In this document: positions 25,068 through 34,434 of the stretch, in pieces
Numbering within the stretch: position 1 is the first letter of the stretch
How the letters are laid out: each line of letters begins with the position of its first letter
Source: CBDBDZ01 sp965204215
GTDB taxonomy: Bacteria > Pseudomonadota > Gammaproteobacteria > Pseudomonadales > GM7GCV1
NCBI GenBank assembly: GCA_965204215.1
Contig: CBDBDZ010000014.1
Coordinates: 558,001-622,000, forward strand
Direction: 5' to 3'
Length of the DNA stretch: 64,000 nt
Notes under the pieces: generated by a model
What the model was told of the DNA's origin: nothing
Databases searched by the model: none
The model's input: the letters and a program-made list of their open reading frames with translations, nothing else
Translations under genes and position numbers: made by a program

Positions 25068-25236
25068 ATTAATTCGGCATGAAAATACCGAGCTAATATG
25101 TGGCACAAGGAAGTGCCACCGACGAGCGACAGCTCGGTCGCGAACCCTTAAAATACAAGAAAATTTGCATATTTTCGTCAGTATTTCAAGGGTGACCAAT
25201 AAAATACGCAGGAGCGTTATTTTATTGCCAGGTTAA
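25068..25236 (+). repeat. Repeat D, copy 1
   Basis: A roughly 170-bp repeat between envC and gpmI, also present at 49358-49774. It has loosely inverted ends (TATTAATTCGG-like against a TATTAACCTGG-like complement), a short hairpin around CGAGCGACAGCTCG at 25125-25138, and a larger stem AACCCTTAAAATAC at 25143-25156 pairing with GTATTTCAAGGGT at 25181-25193. Its last 20 bases carry the stop codon and last few codons of gpmI. No protein is encoded. It resembles a palindromic intergenic unit rather than a transposon. Confidence 0.75.
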
Positions 25237-26743
25237 TAAGTAATGACTTACCTGTCATTTCAACGGGTTGTTCTAATCCCATTAACGTCAGTACCGTTGG
25301 TGCTATATCGGCTAGCGTGCCAGAGGTTAGCGTTATGTCCTGGTTACCATAATAAATTAATGGTACTGGCAAGTTGGTATGAGAAGTTAGAGGCTGCCCT
25401 GAGATAGGGTCTTGCATTGTCTCAACATTGCCATGGTCTGCGGTAATCAGACATTGACCATTGACTTTAGTCAAGGCATCGGTAATGTGCTGCAAACAAT
25501 TATCTACAGTTTCAACGGCTTTTATTGCGGCTTCAAAATTGCCAGTGTGTCCGACCATATCGGCATTGGCAAAGTTGCAAATGATGGCATCAAAGTTACC
25601 AGACTCAATGGCTGTTACCAGACGTTCTGTGACTTCAAGCGCACTCATTTCGGGTTGTAAATCGTAAGTAGTTACTTGAGGAGAATTGATTAATATACGT
25701 GTTTCGCCATCGTAAGTAGCTTCTCTGCCACCGCTAAAGAAGAAAGTTACATGGGCATATTTTTCGGTTTCGGCGATGCGTAATTGGGTTTTGCCTTGAT
25801 GTTGCAGGTATTCGCCCAGATTATTTTCAGGCTCAATGGAAGCAAAGGCGATTTCGCTGGGAATATCGTCAGCGTATTCTGTGGTAGTAACAAAATGTGA
25901 TAAGTTGACAATACGGTTTCGTTCAAACCCTCCAAAACTGGGTTGCGTAATGGCTCTGCTAATTTCGCGTGCGCGATCAGATCGAAAGTTCATAAAAATA
26001 ACGGCGTCGTTATCTTCAATTTGAGGAGCTCCATCGATGTGGGTGGGGCTGACAAACTCATCATTTTCACCGCGTTGATAAGCTTGTTGCAATGCCGCGC
26101 TTGCACTAAGGGCAGCATGTTGTCCTATTGCGTCAATAATCAAGTTGTAAGCAGGTTCTACGCGCTCCCATCGGTTGTCTCTGTCCATTGCATAATAGCG
26201 CCCTGTAATGGAGGCAATTTGACCGCAATGATACTGTTCAAATAATTTTTCTGTTTTGACGATTGTGCCTGCAGCACTGCACGGCGGGGTGTCGCGCCCA
26301 TCGAGGAAAGCATGTAAATAGACCTTTTTACAGCCGCGTTCTGCCGCCATTTTGATAATGGCGTAAATATGGCTATCAAGGCTGTGTACACCACCAGGAG
26401 ATAGTAAGCCCAATATATGCAGCGCGCTGTTATTGGCAATGGTTGAGTCAATTGCACGACGATAGGCTGTATTTTCAAAGAAACTTCCATCGTCGATGGC
26501 GCGGCTAATTCGAGTTAAGTTCTGCCAAATAATACGGCCAGCGCTTAATGTCATATGACCAACTTCCGAATTGCCCATTTGCCCATCGGGGAGTCCTACA
26601 TCTAATCCAGAACCTGATATTAAAGTCTTGGGTTGTTCATTCCAAAGCTTGTCCCATGTAGGTGTATTGGCATGATGAATAGCGTTGTACTGCGTTTCTT
26701 CGCTGTAACCCCAGCCGTCAAGAATAATAAGTGCTGTGGTCAT
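25217..26743 (-). CDS. gpmI: 2,3-bisphosphoglycerate-independent phosphoglycerate mutase
   Basis: Manganese-dependent glycolytic mutase, 508 residues. The alkaline-phosphatase-like metal sites are visible: ILDGWG near residue 7-12, the catalytic Ser in GQMGNSEVGHM near 57-67, HAFLDGRDTPP near 118-128, and the later NFANADMVGHTG and TADHGNVE motifs. The start is the ATG at 26743 because TTALIILDGWGYSE matches the family; a longer frame would overlap dsbC. The last residues (LLINLAIK) lie in the end of repeat D. Confidence 0.95.
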   Translation of the reverse strand: MTTALIILDGWGYSEETQYNAIHHANTPTWDKLWNEQPKTLISGSGLDVGLPDGQMGNSEVGHMTLSAGRIIWQNLTRISRAIDDGSFFENTAYRRAIDSTIANNSALHILGLLSPGGVHSLDSHIYAIIKMAAERGCKKVYLHAFLDGRDTPPCSAAGTIVKTEKLFEQYHCGQIASITGRYYAMDRDNRWERVEPAYNLIIDAIGQHAALSASAALQQAYQRGENDEFVSPTHIDGAPQIEDNDAVIFMNFRSDRAREISRAITQPSFGGFERNRIVNLSHFVTTTEYADDIPSEIAFASIEPENNLGEYLQHQGKTQLRIAETEKYAHVTFFFSGGREATYDGETRILINSPQVTTYDLQPEMSALEVTERLVTAIESGNFDAIICNFANADMVGHTGNFEAAIKAVETVDNCLQHITDALTKVNGQCLITADHGNVETMQDPISGQPLTSHTNLPVPLIYYGNQDITLTSGTLADIAPTVLTLMGLEQPVEMTGKSLLINLAIK

Positions 26744-26747
26744 AAAG

Positions 26748-27539
26748 TTAGTTAATTCCCAATATTTTTGCAAATTCAGCTGCTGGGCGATAGCCAGGTA
26801 TTAAGCTGCCATCGGATAAAAAGATAGCGGGAGTGCCGTTAATACCCAGGGCAGAGCCAGCATTGTATTGCTTGGCAACCGGGTTGTCACAGGTTTTTTG
26901 TTCAATAGTTTTACCCAACTTCAGTTGAGTTATAGACCATTGGGGTCTATCAGAACACCAAGCCGATACCATTTGATGATAAGGTTCAGATCCAACACCA
27001 GCGCGAGGAAAGGCGAAGTAGCGAACTTCGATTCCGAGTGCGTTAATTTCGCTCATTTCATTATGCAGTCGACGGCAGTAGCCGCAGGTAATGTCAGTGA
27101 ATACATTGATAACAGCTTTGACTTCGCCAACTGGAGCAAAACTGATGTACTCACCGGGCTTGGCTTCATCTAAAAATTGCTTTCTCAATTTATTCAGTGC
27201 GCGTTCACTGACGTTGACAATACTACCGTTTTCAACAGCATATAAATCACCTAGCAAAAAATGCGAGCCGTTTTCAGTGGCATAAATAATAGGGCCATTT
27301 TCAATTTGCATTTGCACAATGCCATCAATCTCGGTAAGCTCAGGATTAATCAGCTTTAAACCAGGCTGGCGGCTGCCAAGCGCTTTTTCTAAATTTGATT
27401 TTGCCGTGGCAAAGTCAGGTTTAAATGGTTGTGAATCCTGTGCATAGGCATTGCTTGTTGTGTTACCTGCCAGGTAACCGATAGCAATAATTCCTATCAT
27501 AAATAGGGCTAAGTAGCTAATTTTAATAACACTTTTCAT
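26748..27539 (-). CDS. dsbC: Thiol:disulfide interchange protein DsbC
   Basis: Periplasmic disulfide isomerase, 263 residues. Signal peptide (about 1-34, TSNAYAQ cleavage), DsbC N-terminal dimerisation domain (about 40-110, MQIENGPIIYATENGSHFLLGDLY), and a thioredoxin domain with the C-x2-C active site CGYC in VFTDITCGYCRRLHNEM. The cis-proline sits in INGTPAIFLSDG. A second Cys pair (AWCSDR and KTCDN) matches the structural disulfide of DsbC. It ends 4 bases before gpmI starts. Confidence 0.95.
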   Translation of the reverse strand: MKSVIKISYLALFMIGIIAIGYLAGNTTSNAYAQDSQPFKPDFATAKSNLEKALGSRQPGLKLINPELTEIDGIVQMQIENGPIIYATENGSHFLLGDLYAVENGSIVNVSERALNKLRKQFLDEAKPGEYISFAPVGEVKAVINVFTDITCGYCRRLHNEMSEINALGIEVRYFAFPRAGVGSEPYHQMVSAWCSDRPQWSITQLKLGKTIEQKTCDNPVAKQYNAGSALGINGTPAIFLSDGSLIPGYRPAAEFAKILGIN

Positions 27540-27557
27540 ATTTGTCTCAAGTTGAAG

Positions 27558-29093
27558 TTAATGTTTACGTTTGGCATGTTGCATTAAACGCCGCTTTTTA
27601 TTGACTTGGCGTTGAGTCAAAGTGTTTTTCTTACCTTTAAAGGGGTTTTCGTTATTGCGAAGGATAATGCGAATAGGCGTTCCCATCAAATTAAAGTGTT
27701 CGCGAAATGCATTTTCCAAATAGCGTAAGTAATGTTTGGGTAATGATTCAACCTGATTGCCGTGAATGACAATAACCGGAGGGTTTTGCCCTCCAGCATG
27801 GGCATAACGCAATTTAACCCTGTGACCTTGTACAATGGGAGGTGGGTGTTTTAACACTAATTCACGCATAATCTGAGTTAATTCGTTGGTGCGAATTTGC
27901 AAGGTTGCATTGCGATACGCAGTGTCGATAGATTCGTACAAATCGCCCACGCCAGAGCCATGCAAAGCTGAAATATTGTGGATGCTCAAAAAACTGATAA
28001 AGTTCAATCGTCTGTCTAAAGCTTCTTTACAGCGTTGTTTTTCATCATTAGTTAAGCCATCCCATTTGTTAACAGCAACCAGCAACGCTGTACCACTGTC
28101 GATAATTTGTCCAAGTAAATGCAGGTCCTGGTCAACAATTCCTTCTCGGGCATCAATTAATAATATTGCTACATTGGCCTCTTCTATGGCTTGCAGCGTT
28201 TGTATAATGGAAAATTTTTCAACCGTCTGACTGACGTTTTTACGTCGCCTGATACCAGCGGTATCAATTAATGTGTAGTGCCTGTCCGCTATCTGTTGTT
28301 TTTTATTAGGGTTTGCTTTCCAGTCAAAATCAATATAAATGCTGTCGCGAGTGGTGCCAGGAAGGTCACAGGCAATAACGCGTTCTTCACCCAGGATGCG
28401 ATTAATTAAGGTAGATTTACCGACGTTTGGTCTGCCAATAATAGCAACTTTCAAGCGTTGATTTTGGTGGTCTATTTCAAGCTCTTTAACATCTGACTCG
28501 CGGACATTATTTAGCTCGTCTGCATAAAATTGCTCAATTAATGCTCGCTGGACATTGGCAAGTCCGCGTTTTTGACTTGCAGCAGTGGGAATAATGTCTC
28601 CAAGACCCAAAGTATAAAGTTCAGCTAAAACAGCATTAGGATCTTGTCCATCAATTTTGTTGGCAATGACCATGACTTTTTTCGATTGCCTGCGTAGCAT
28701 GTCAGCCAGCTTGTAATCATCGCTGGTTAAATCGGTTTTACTATCGAGGATAAATAAGATGATATCGGCTTCATCAATGGCTAGCAATGCCTGTTCAACG
28801 ATATAGTTATCGAGAACGTCATTGGGTTTATCACCACCATCGACAATACCACCAGTATCAATAAACAGCATTTTTTTGATAATAGTTTTACCTGAATCCG
28901 TTGAGGTACTAATATTGGCAATGCCATATTTTCTGTCACGTGTCAAACCTGCAAAATTAGCAACCAGTGCATGACGGGTTTTGGTTAACATATTGAAAAA
29001 AGTCGACTTTCCAACATTAGGTCTGCCGATTAATGCAACAACTGGAAGTGAAGTGGTATTATTTCCCAATACTGTAGGATTGAAGTTTTCCAT
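27558..29093 (-). CDS. der: Ribosome biogenesis GTPase Der
   Basis: A 511-residue GTPase with two tandem G domains and a C-terminal KH-like domain. G1 motifs GRPNVGKST occur twice (near residues 23-31 and 218-226), with DTAG-type G3 (FIDTGGIV and LIDTAGIRR) and NKID / NKWD G4 motifs. The KH-like domain (about 390-511) ends in a basic tail. Der is essential for 50S assembly. The chosen ATG overlaps the bamB 3' end by 35 bases; a later start would cut close to the first P-loop. The bamB-der order is standard. Confidence 0.96.
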   Translation of the reverse strand: MENFNPTVLGNNTTSLPVVALIGRPNVGKSTFFNMLTKTRHALVANFAGLTRDRKYGIANISTSTDSGKTIIKKMLFIDTGGIVDGGDKPNDVLDNYIVEQALLAIDEADIILFILDSKTDLTSDDYKLADMLRRQSKKVMVIANKIDGQDPNAVLAELYTLGLGDIIPTAASQKRGLANVQRALIEQFYADELNNVRESDVKELEIDHQNQRLKVAIIGRPNVGKSTLINRILGEERVIACDLPGTTRDSIYIDFDWKANPNKKQQIADRHYTLIDTAGIRRRKNVSQTVEKFSIIQTLQAIEEANVAILLIDAREGIVDQDLHLLGQIIDSGTALLVAVNKWDGLTNDEKQRCKEALDRRLNFISFLSIHNISALHGSGVGDLYESIDTAYRNATLQIRTNELTQIMRELVLKHPPPIVQGHRVKLRYAHAGGQNPPVIVIHGNQVESLPKHYLRYLENAFREHFNLMGTPIRIILRNNENPFKGKKNTLTQRQVNKKRRLMQHAKRKH

Positions 29094-30234
29094 TTTTCGT
29101 TAAAATATAGAAAGTGTCACCATCGTGGTTTAATGGCGAAGCCGCTCCTTTGGACGCAATTTTATCGCGTGCAATAATAGTGCCATCTCTGCGGTTTAAC
29201 ACATGCAAATAGCCTTTGTAGTCTACCACGACCACATGGTCTGACGAGACCGCAGCGGAGCTGATTTTACGGAATTTTAAGTCTTCGTTTTCCCATAATA
29301 CATTGCCACTTCCCACGCTAAACGCACTAATAATGGAATCTACCTGGCTTGCAACAATTGTGCCACCAGAGGCATTAAGTGGGTGGCTGGTCGATATTTT
29401 TTTGACCCATTCAGGTCGACCAGTATCCAGGCTTAGACCCATAACGGCACCTTGAAAACTGGCAGCATAGAGTGAGCCGCTGTGATGTAATGGTGCGCCA
29501 TCAATATCAATTAAACGTTCTAACTCATTGTCGCCTTGAGGAATTGCAATACGTGCTTCCCATTTCCGAATGCCGTCGGCACTGTTAATAGCAATTACTT
29601 TACCGTTGTCTTGACCAATATAGGCAACGCCATCAACTAATATCGGAGGGCTAATGCCGCTGCGAAGTAAAATAGGTTTTGCACTGTCGACAAACCAGCG
29701 AACCGTGCCGTCAGAGGCATTGAGTCCATAAATAAAACCATCGCCCGACAAGGCGATAACAATGTCGCCATCACCTGTTGGCGGTGTTAATACTTCAGAG
29801 CGAATTTGAGTGCTCCAAACCAGAATTCCAGTGTTTTTGTCTAGTGCATAAATAGTACCTTCATCATCTCCAACCAATGCATAATCAGAACTGACACCAG
29901 TGCTACCTGTCAGGTTGGCTTTTTTAATGTGCTTGCGCCAGACACGTTTACCATTTTCGGCATTAAAAGCCGATACGGTTGAATTATTACTGGCATAAAG
30001 TTGATTGCCATCAAAAGCAACGTATGGTTGATAATATGACTGTTTTTTCAGGTTTCCTACATTCGATGACCACAATTTTTTGATGACAACACTGTTTTCA
30101 ATATTTGTCAGTGGCGTCGGTTTGGAGAGTTTAACTTTTTTATTGGATGAGCAGCTCGATACAATTAGCACAATGCTAATTAAAAATAACAGGTTTTTAA
30201 TGTTGAAGAGGTTTACTCTTGAAAACTGCAGCAT
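29059..30234 (-). CDS. bamB: Outer membrane protein assembly factor BamB
   Basis: A 391-residue lipoprotein of the BAM complex. Signal sequence with a lipobox (IVSSCSS, lipidated Cys near residue 28), followed by an eight-bladed PQQ-like beta-propeller: repeated motifs such as YALDKNTGILVWSTQ, YGLNASDGTVRWFVD and IAINSADGIRKWEARI, each with the tryptophan docking turn. It binds BamA on the periplasmic side of the outer membrane. It lies between yfgM and der, the standard order. Confidence 0.95.
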   Translation of the reverse strand: MLQFSRVNLFNIKNLLFLISIVLIVSSCSSNKKVKLSKPTPLTNIENSVVIKKLWSSNVGNLKKQSYYQPYVAFDGNQLYASNNSTVSAFNAENGKRVWRKHIKKANLTGSTGVSSDYALVGDDEGTIYALDKNTGILVWSTQIRSEVLTPPTGDGDIVIALSGDGFIYGLNASDGTVRWFVDSAKPILLRSGISPPILVDGVAYIGQDNGKVIAINSADGIRKWEARIAIPQGDNELERLIDIDGAPLHHSGSLYAASFQGAVMGLSLDTGRPEWVKKISTSHPLNASGGTIVASQVDSIISAFSVGSGNVLWENEDLKFRKISSAAVSSDHVVVVDYKGYLHVLNRRDGTIIARDKIASKGAASPLNHDGDTFYILTKNGKLQSYSIGK

Positions 30235-30266
30235 TGTAAAAGACTGGTTTAATTTAAATAGTGGGG

Positions 30267-30935
30267 CTATGAGCTAGTGTCAGAACCTGTTAATGCTTGA
30301 GCTTGCTGTAGTTTGATCTCAATCAATGGCTTACCAGTGTCATCAATGGTTTTAAGCGCGCGCTTATAAGCATTCACGGCTCCATCATAGCTGTTTTGTA
30401 TGAGTTGGATGTCGCCTTCAAGCTCTGCGTACATGGCATCAAAACCTTTTGCGGGGTTGGATAATAATTGTAGTGCGTCGGCGTACTGTTTTTGTGACAG
30501 GGCAATGGTGGCTAGCCTATAGTTAATAATGCTTTCAAAACCTGCATCAAGTGCGTGTTCTCTCGCCCATAGTAAATAAGTTTTGGCGGTATTGAGGTTG
30601 TTTAATTCTGCCTCAAGACCTGCTAATTTTAATGTCGCTAATAGAGAGCGTCCGTTTGATGCATAATTTTTTTGCATAGTAGCCAGTATTTGAGCGGCAG
30701 CATCCATTTTTTCTCTTGCACTACTACTTTGAACGATTATACCTTCAAGAGCTGCATCAAATTCATTGTAAATTTCGGCAGCTGATTCAATGTTGCTTTG
30801 CTGGTAGTTTTGGTAAAAACTCCAGCCTGAATAAAAGACCAGGATAAAACCAATAGTACCTATAAAATATTTGCCGTTGTCTTTAAGCCATTGGCGGGCA
30901 ATAGCAAGTTGTTCCTGTTCAGTGTAATCGCTCAT
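30267..30935 (-). CDS. yfgM: YfgM family tetratricopeptide protein
   Basis: A 222-residue inner-membrane protein: a short cytoplasmic N-terminus (YTEQEQLAIARQWLKDNGKYF), one membrane helix (about 24-42), then periplasmic TPR-like helices including LGLEAELNNLNTAKTYLLWAREHA-type and YNRALK-type units. YfgM is an ancillary SecYEG/PpiD partner. It precedes bamB and der. The hisS gene that usually sits upstream is absent; gltA is there instead. Confidence 0.9.
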   Translation of the reverse strand: MSDYTEQEQLAIARQWLKDNGKYFIGTIGFILVFYSGWSFYQNYQQSNIESAAEIYNEFDAALEGIIVQSSSAREKMDAAAQILATMQKNYASNGRSLLATLKLAGLEAELNNLNTAKTYLLWAREHALDAGFESIINYRLATIALSQKQYADALQLLSNPAKGFDAMYAELEGDIQLIQNSYDGAVNAYKRALKTIDDTGKPLIEIKLQQAQALTGSDTSS

Positions 30936-30964
30936 AGTTTGTGTTGTGATTTATTCATTGCTAA

Positions 30965-32248
30965 TTAGCGTGAACTCATGGGAGCATAGTCGCGCTGCGC
31001 GTGACCCATATAGCGCTGGCGGGGCCGACCAATTTTACTTTCTTGACCAATCATTTCGCCCCAGTGTGCCAACCACCCGGAAGTGCGCCCCAACGCAAAG
31101 ATTGCGGTAAACATATTCAGTGGAATACCGATGGCGCGTAAAATAATGCCCGAATAAAAATCGACATTGGGATAGAGTTTGCGTTCGACAAAATAAGGGT
31201 CTTCCAAGGCTATTGTTTCAAGGCGCTTGGCAATTTCAAGTAGCGGATCTTCTACGTTGAGTTGAGATAACACCTTATCGCAGTTTTCTTTCATCACCTT
31301 GGCGCGTGGGTCAAAATTTTTGTAAACGCGATGACCAAAGCCCATTAACCGAAATGGGTCGTTTTTGTCTTTGGCGCGTTTTACAGCAGAATTGACATTA
31401 TCGATGCTGCCAATTTCTTTAAGCATGTGTATCACTGCTTCATTGGCACCGCCATGAGCAGGCCCCCAAAGCGCACAAATACCAGCAGAAATACAGGCAT
31501 AAGGATTGGCGCCAGTAGAACCGGCTAAACGTACTGTGGAGGTTGATGCATTTTGTTCATGGTCGGCATGGAGGGTAAAAATCACATCCATAGCGCGAGC
31601 CACATCGGGGTTAATAATGTATTCTTCAGCAGGAGTGCCGAACATCATACGCAAGAAATTTTCAGCGTAGTTTAAATCGTTTCGCGGTGAAATAAAGGGA
31701 TGACCAATAGAATATTTATAACACATTGCCACCAGTGTCGGCATTTTCGATATTAACCGGTAGGTGGTAATGGTGCGATGTTCCGGGTTGTTAATATCGA
31801 GAGAATCGTGATAGAACGATGACATTCCTGCAACAACGGCACATAGCATAGACATGGGGTGAGCGTCGTAGTAAAAACCTTTAAAAAAGTCTAAAAGCGA
31901 TTGTTGTACCATGGTATGACGAATAATTTTTTCGTTAAACTCTTCGCTTTGTGCTTTGTTGGGTAATTCGCCATTAATTAATAAATAACAAACTTCTAAA
32001 TAGTTAGAGTCTTTAGCTAACTGTTCAATGGGGTAACCACGATGTAGCAGTTGACCTTTGTCGCCATCGATGAAGGTAATAGCAGACTCACAAGAAGCGG
32101 TAGAAGTAAATCCCTGGTCAATAGTGAAATAACCATAGTCGCCGAGTTTACCAATATCAATAACATCTTGCCCTAAAATTGGCGATAGGACATTTAACTC
32201 TATGGGGTTGTCACCTTCAATATGAAGGGTTGCTTTACGGTCTGTCAT
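30965..32248 (-). CDS. gltA: Citrate synthase (type II)
   Basis: Condenses oxaloacetate and acetyl-CoA, 427 residues, the length of the hexameric Gram-negative enzyme. Catalytic histidines are in LHADHEQNAST and GPAHGGANEAVI, the GFGHRVYKNFDPRAKVM block is intact, and the catalytic Asp lies in PNVDFYSGIIL. The N-terminal beta-rich domain characteristic of type II is present. It is in a minus-strand run ahead of yfgM, 29 bases away, an unusual place for gltA, which is more often near sdh. Confidence 0.96.
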   Translation of the reverse strand: MTDRKATLHIEGDNPIELNVLSPILGQDVIDIGKLGDYGYFTIDQGFTSTASCESAITFIDGDKGQLLHRGYPIEQLAKDSNYLEVCYLLINGELPNKAQSEEFNEKIIRHTMVQQSLLDFFKGFYYDAHPMSMLCAVVAGMSSFYHDSLDINNPEHRTITTYRLISKMPTLVAMCYKYSIGHPFISPRNDLNYAENFLRMMFGTPAEEYIINPDVARAMDVIFTLHADHEQNASTSTVRLAGSTGANPYACISAGICALWGPAHGGANEAVIHMLKEIGSIDNVNSAVKRAKDKNDPFRLMGFGHRVYKNFDPRAKVMKENCDKVLSQLNVEDPLLEIAKRLETIALEDPYFVERKLYPNVDFYSGIILRAIGIPLNMFTAIFALGRTSGWLAHWGEMIGQESKIGRPRQRYMGHAQRDYAPMSSR

Positions 32249-32270
32249 GATACTACTGTCTTATTATATT

Positions 32271-32747
32271 TTAAATTAATGTCAACATATGTTCGGCGGA
32301 GCTGATTTCAATGTCTCCTGCCGGTTCAATATTTAAGTGGGTAACTGTTTGATTGTCAATCACCATGGAATAACGCTTAGAGCGAGTTCCCATGCCAAAA
32401 CCGCTAGCATCCATCTCCAGACCCATCGCTTTGGTTAATTCAGCGTTGCCGTCTGCAAGCATAATAATTTCATCGGCATTGGATGCTTTTCCCCAAGCTC
32501 CCATGACAAAAGCATCGTTGACAGACAGGCAGATAATATTGTCGATACCTTTTTCCTTGATAGTATCAGCGTGAATCACATAACCGGGTAAATGTGTCAC
32601 CGAGCAAACCGGAGTAAAAGCGCCTGGTACAGCAAAAAGCGCTATTTTCTTTCCCATCAGGAGGCTTTTAGAGGTAACTTTTTCAGGGCCATTTTCCCCC
32701 ATTACACTGAGGCTTACATTGGGAATTTTATCGCCAACTTGAATCAT
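32271..32747 (-). CDS. Peroxiredoxin (Prx5 family)
   Basis: A 158-residue peroxiredoxin. The peroxidatic cysteine is in PGAFTPVCSVTHLPGY near residue 47, with the Thr three residues before it and the downstream Arg in GTRSKRYSMVI. Prx5-type enzymes reduce peroxides with glutathione/glutaredoxin or thioredoxin. No second conserved Cys for a 2-Cys mechanism was seen, nor a fused glutaredoxin domain. The gene is next to gltA by 22 bases. Confidence 0.92.
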   Translation of the reverse strand: MIQVGDKIPNVSLSVMGENGPEKVTSKSLLMGKKIALFAVPGAFTPVCSVTHLPGYVIHADTIKEKGIDNIICLSVNDAFVMGAWGKASNADEIIMLADGNAELTKAMGLEMDASGFGMGTRSKRYSMVIDNQTVTHLNIEPAGDIEISSAEHMLTLI

Positions 32748-32842
32748 ACTTATTTCTCGTTCACAGAGTTTTTAGGACTGAAACTAATGGGCATTAGTTC
32801 AGCGAGGCAGTGATTATACACGATTCTGGACTAAACTGCTTC

Positions 32843-34330
32843 TTATAGCAGGGTCTGCATGGAGATGATTGCCACTGTAGTCATGATAATTGTATAGGGC
32901 AGGGCCATCCACATCATTTTGACATAATCTAATTTAATTAATGGTGCTAATGATGATGTCAATAAAAATAAGAATGCAGCCTGACCATTTGGCGTAGCTA
33001 TGCTTGGAATGTTGGTGCCAGTATTAATGGCGACAGCTAACAGGTCATAATGCTCACGACTGATTAAGCCTTCTTTAAAAGCAGATGATACTTCATTGAT
33101 GTAAACGGTCGCCACAAACACGTTGTCACTTATCATCGATAGTAGCGCGTTGGCAACAAAGAACATTAAGGGTTGGTCACCCATTGGAAATGAGAATACC
33201 CAGTCGATAACGGGTACAAATAAATGTTGTGATTCAATGACCGCAACAATAGCAAAGAATACAACCAATAGTGCCGTAAATGGAAGCGCTTCTTCAAACG
33301 CATGACCTAGCTTGTGTTCTTGAGTAATACCGTTAAATGCTGTCAACAATACAATGACCATTAACCCGATAATGCCCACTTCGGCAATGTGTAATGCCAG
33401 GCTAATAATTAATATAATCCCTACAATGGCTTGAATCATTAAAGCCGCTTTTTGCTCCTGGGTTTGCTTGTTGTCTTTTTCTGCTTGAAAGTTGCTTAGA
33501 ATAGTACGAATGGAGTCTGGCAGTTGAGCACCGTATCCGAACCATTTGGTTTTTTCTAATAACGCACAACAGATGAGTCCTGCAACTAGTACTGGCATGG
33601 TAATGGGCACCATACGAATAAAAAACTCCATGAAAGTCCAGCCCATTTTTTCTGCAATTAGCAGGTTTTGGGGCTCGCCAACAATGGTGCAAACGCCGCC
33701 TAAAGCCGTTCCAACCGCGCCGTGCATCATCAAACTGCGTAAAAATGCCAAAAATTGCTGCATGTCTTCACGGTATTCTTCAGGTGGTTCATCTTTGTGA
33801 GTGTTGTGATGGTAAGGCGTTTTGTGAATTACATTGTAATAAACCGTATAAAACCCTACCGATACTGAAATAAGTACGGCTGTGACTGTTAACGCATCCA
33901 GGAAAGCTGATAAAAACGCAGCGGCAAAACTAAACATTAATGACAATATCATTTTTGATTTAATGCCAATAAGTAACCGGGTAAACACAAAAAGTAAGAG
34001 TTCGCGCATAAAGTGAATACCCGCCACCATAAAAATCAGTAATAACAACACTTTAAAATTATTTAGCACTTCATAAAGCAGTGCATCGGGCGTTGTCATT
34101 CCAATGAGTAACGCTTCTATTGCCAGCAAACCCCCAGGCTGTAGTGGATAGCACTTGAGTGCCATTGCCAGGGTAAAAATAAATTGTAATACCAGTACCC
34201 ACCCCGCTACAAAAGGCTGCAATGCAAATAGGACAGGGTTAATAATTAAAAAAGCAATAATGAGCTTTTTGTACCAATCGGGAGAGTCACCAAGAAAATT
34301 GGTGGAAAGAGCTGAAGATAGATGAGTCAT
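32843..34330 (-). CDS. nhaB: Na+/H+ antiporter NhaB
   Basis: Inner-membrane sodium/proton antiporter, 495 residues with about a dozen hydrophobic segments. The N-terminus (LGDSPDWYKKLIIAFLIINP) and the motif AFLSAFLDALTVTAVLISV near residue 140 with the conserved acidic residue, plus SMISDNVFVATVYINE near 390 and NTGTNIPSIATPNGQAAFLF near 437, are characteristic. Close in length to E. coli NhaB (513). It sits apart from its neighbours, with about 95-105 bases each side. It probably supports life at marine-like salt, which is inference. Confidence 0.95.
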   Translation of the reverse strand: MTHLSSALSTNFLGDSPDWYKKLIIAFLIINPVLFALQPFVAGWVLVLQFIFTLAMALKCYPLQPGGLLAIEALLIGMTTPDALLYEVLNNFKVLLLLIFMVAGIHFMRELLLFVFTRLLIGIKSKMILSLMFSFAAAFLSAFLDALTVTAVLISVSVGFYTVYYNVIHKTPYHHNTHKDEPPEEYREDMQQFLAFLRSLMMHGAVGTALGGVCTIVGEPQNLLIAEKMGWTFMEFFIRMVPITMPVLVAGLICCALLEKTKWFGYGAQLPDSIRTILSNFQAEKDNKQTQEQKAALMIQAIVGIILIISLALHIAEVGIIGLMVIVLLTAFNGITQEHKLGHAFEEALPFTALLVVFFAIVAVIESQHLFVPVIDWVFSFPMGDQPLMFFVANALLSMISDNVFVATVYINEVSSAFKEGLISREHYDLLAVAINTGTNIPSIATPNGQAAFLFLLTSSLAPLIKLDYVKMMWMALPYTIIMTTVAIISMQTLL

Positions 34331-34434
34331 AAGTTGTTATTGTTTAATTAAAATTAGACCTGACATAATAAAATTAAAACGCATTCTAATCAAGAAAGCC
34401 ACTTGCTTTGTTCACTGTTTTGCCTGCCTCTGTT

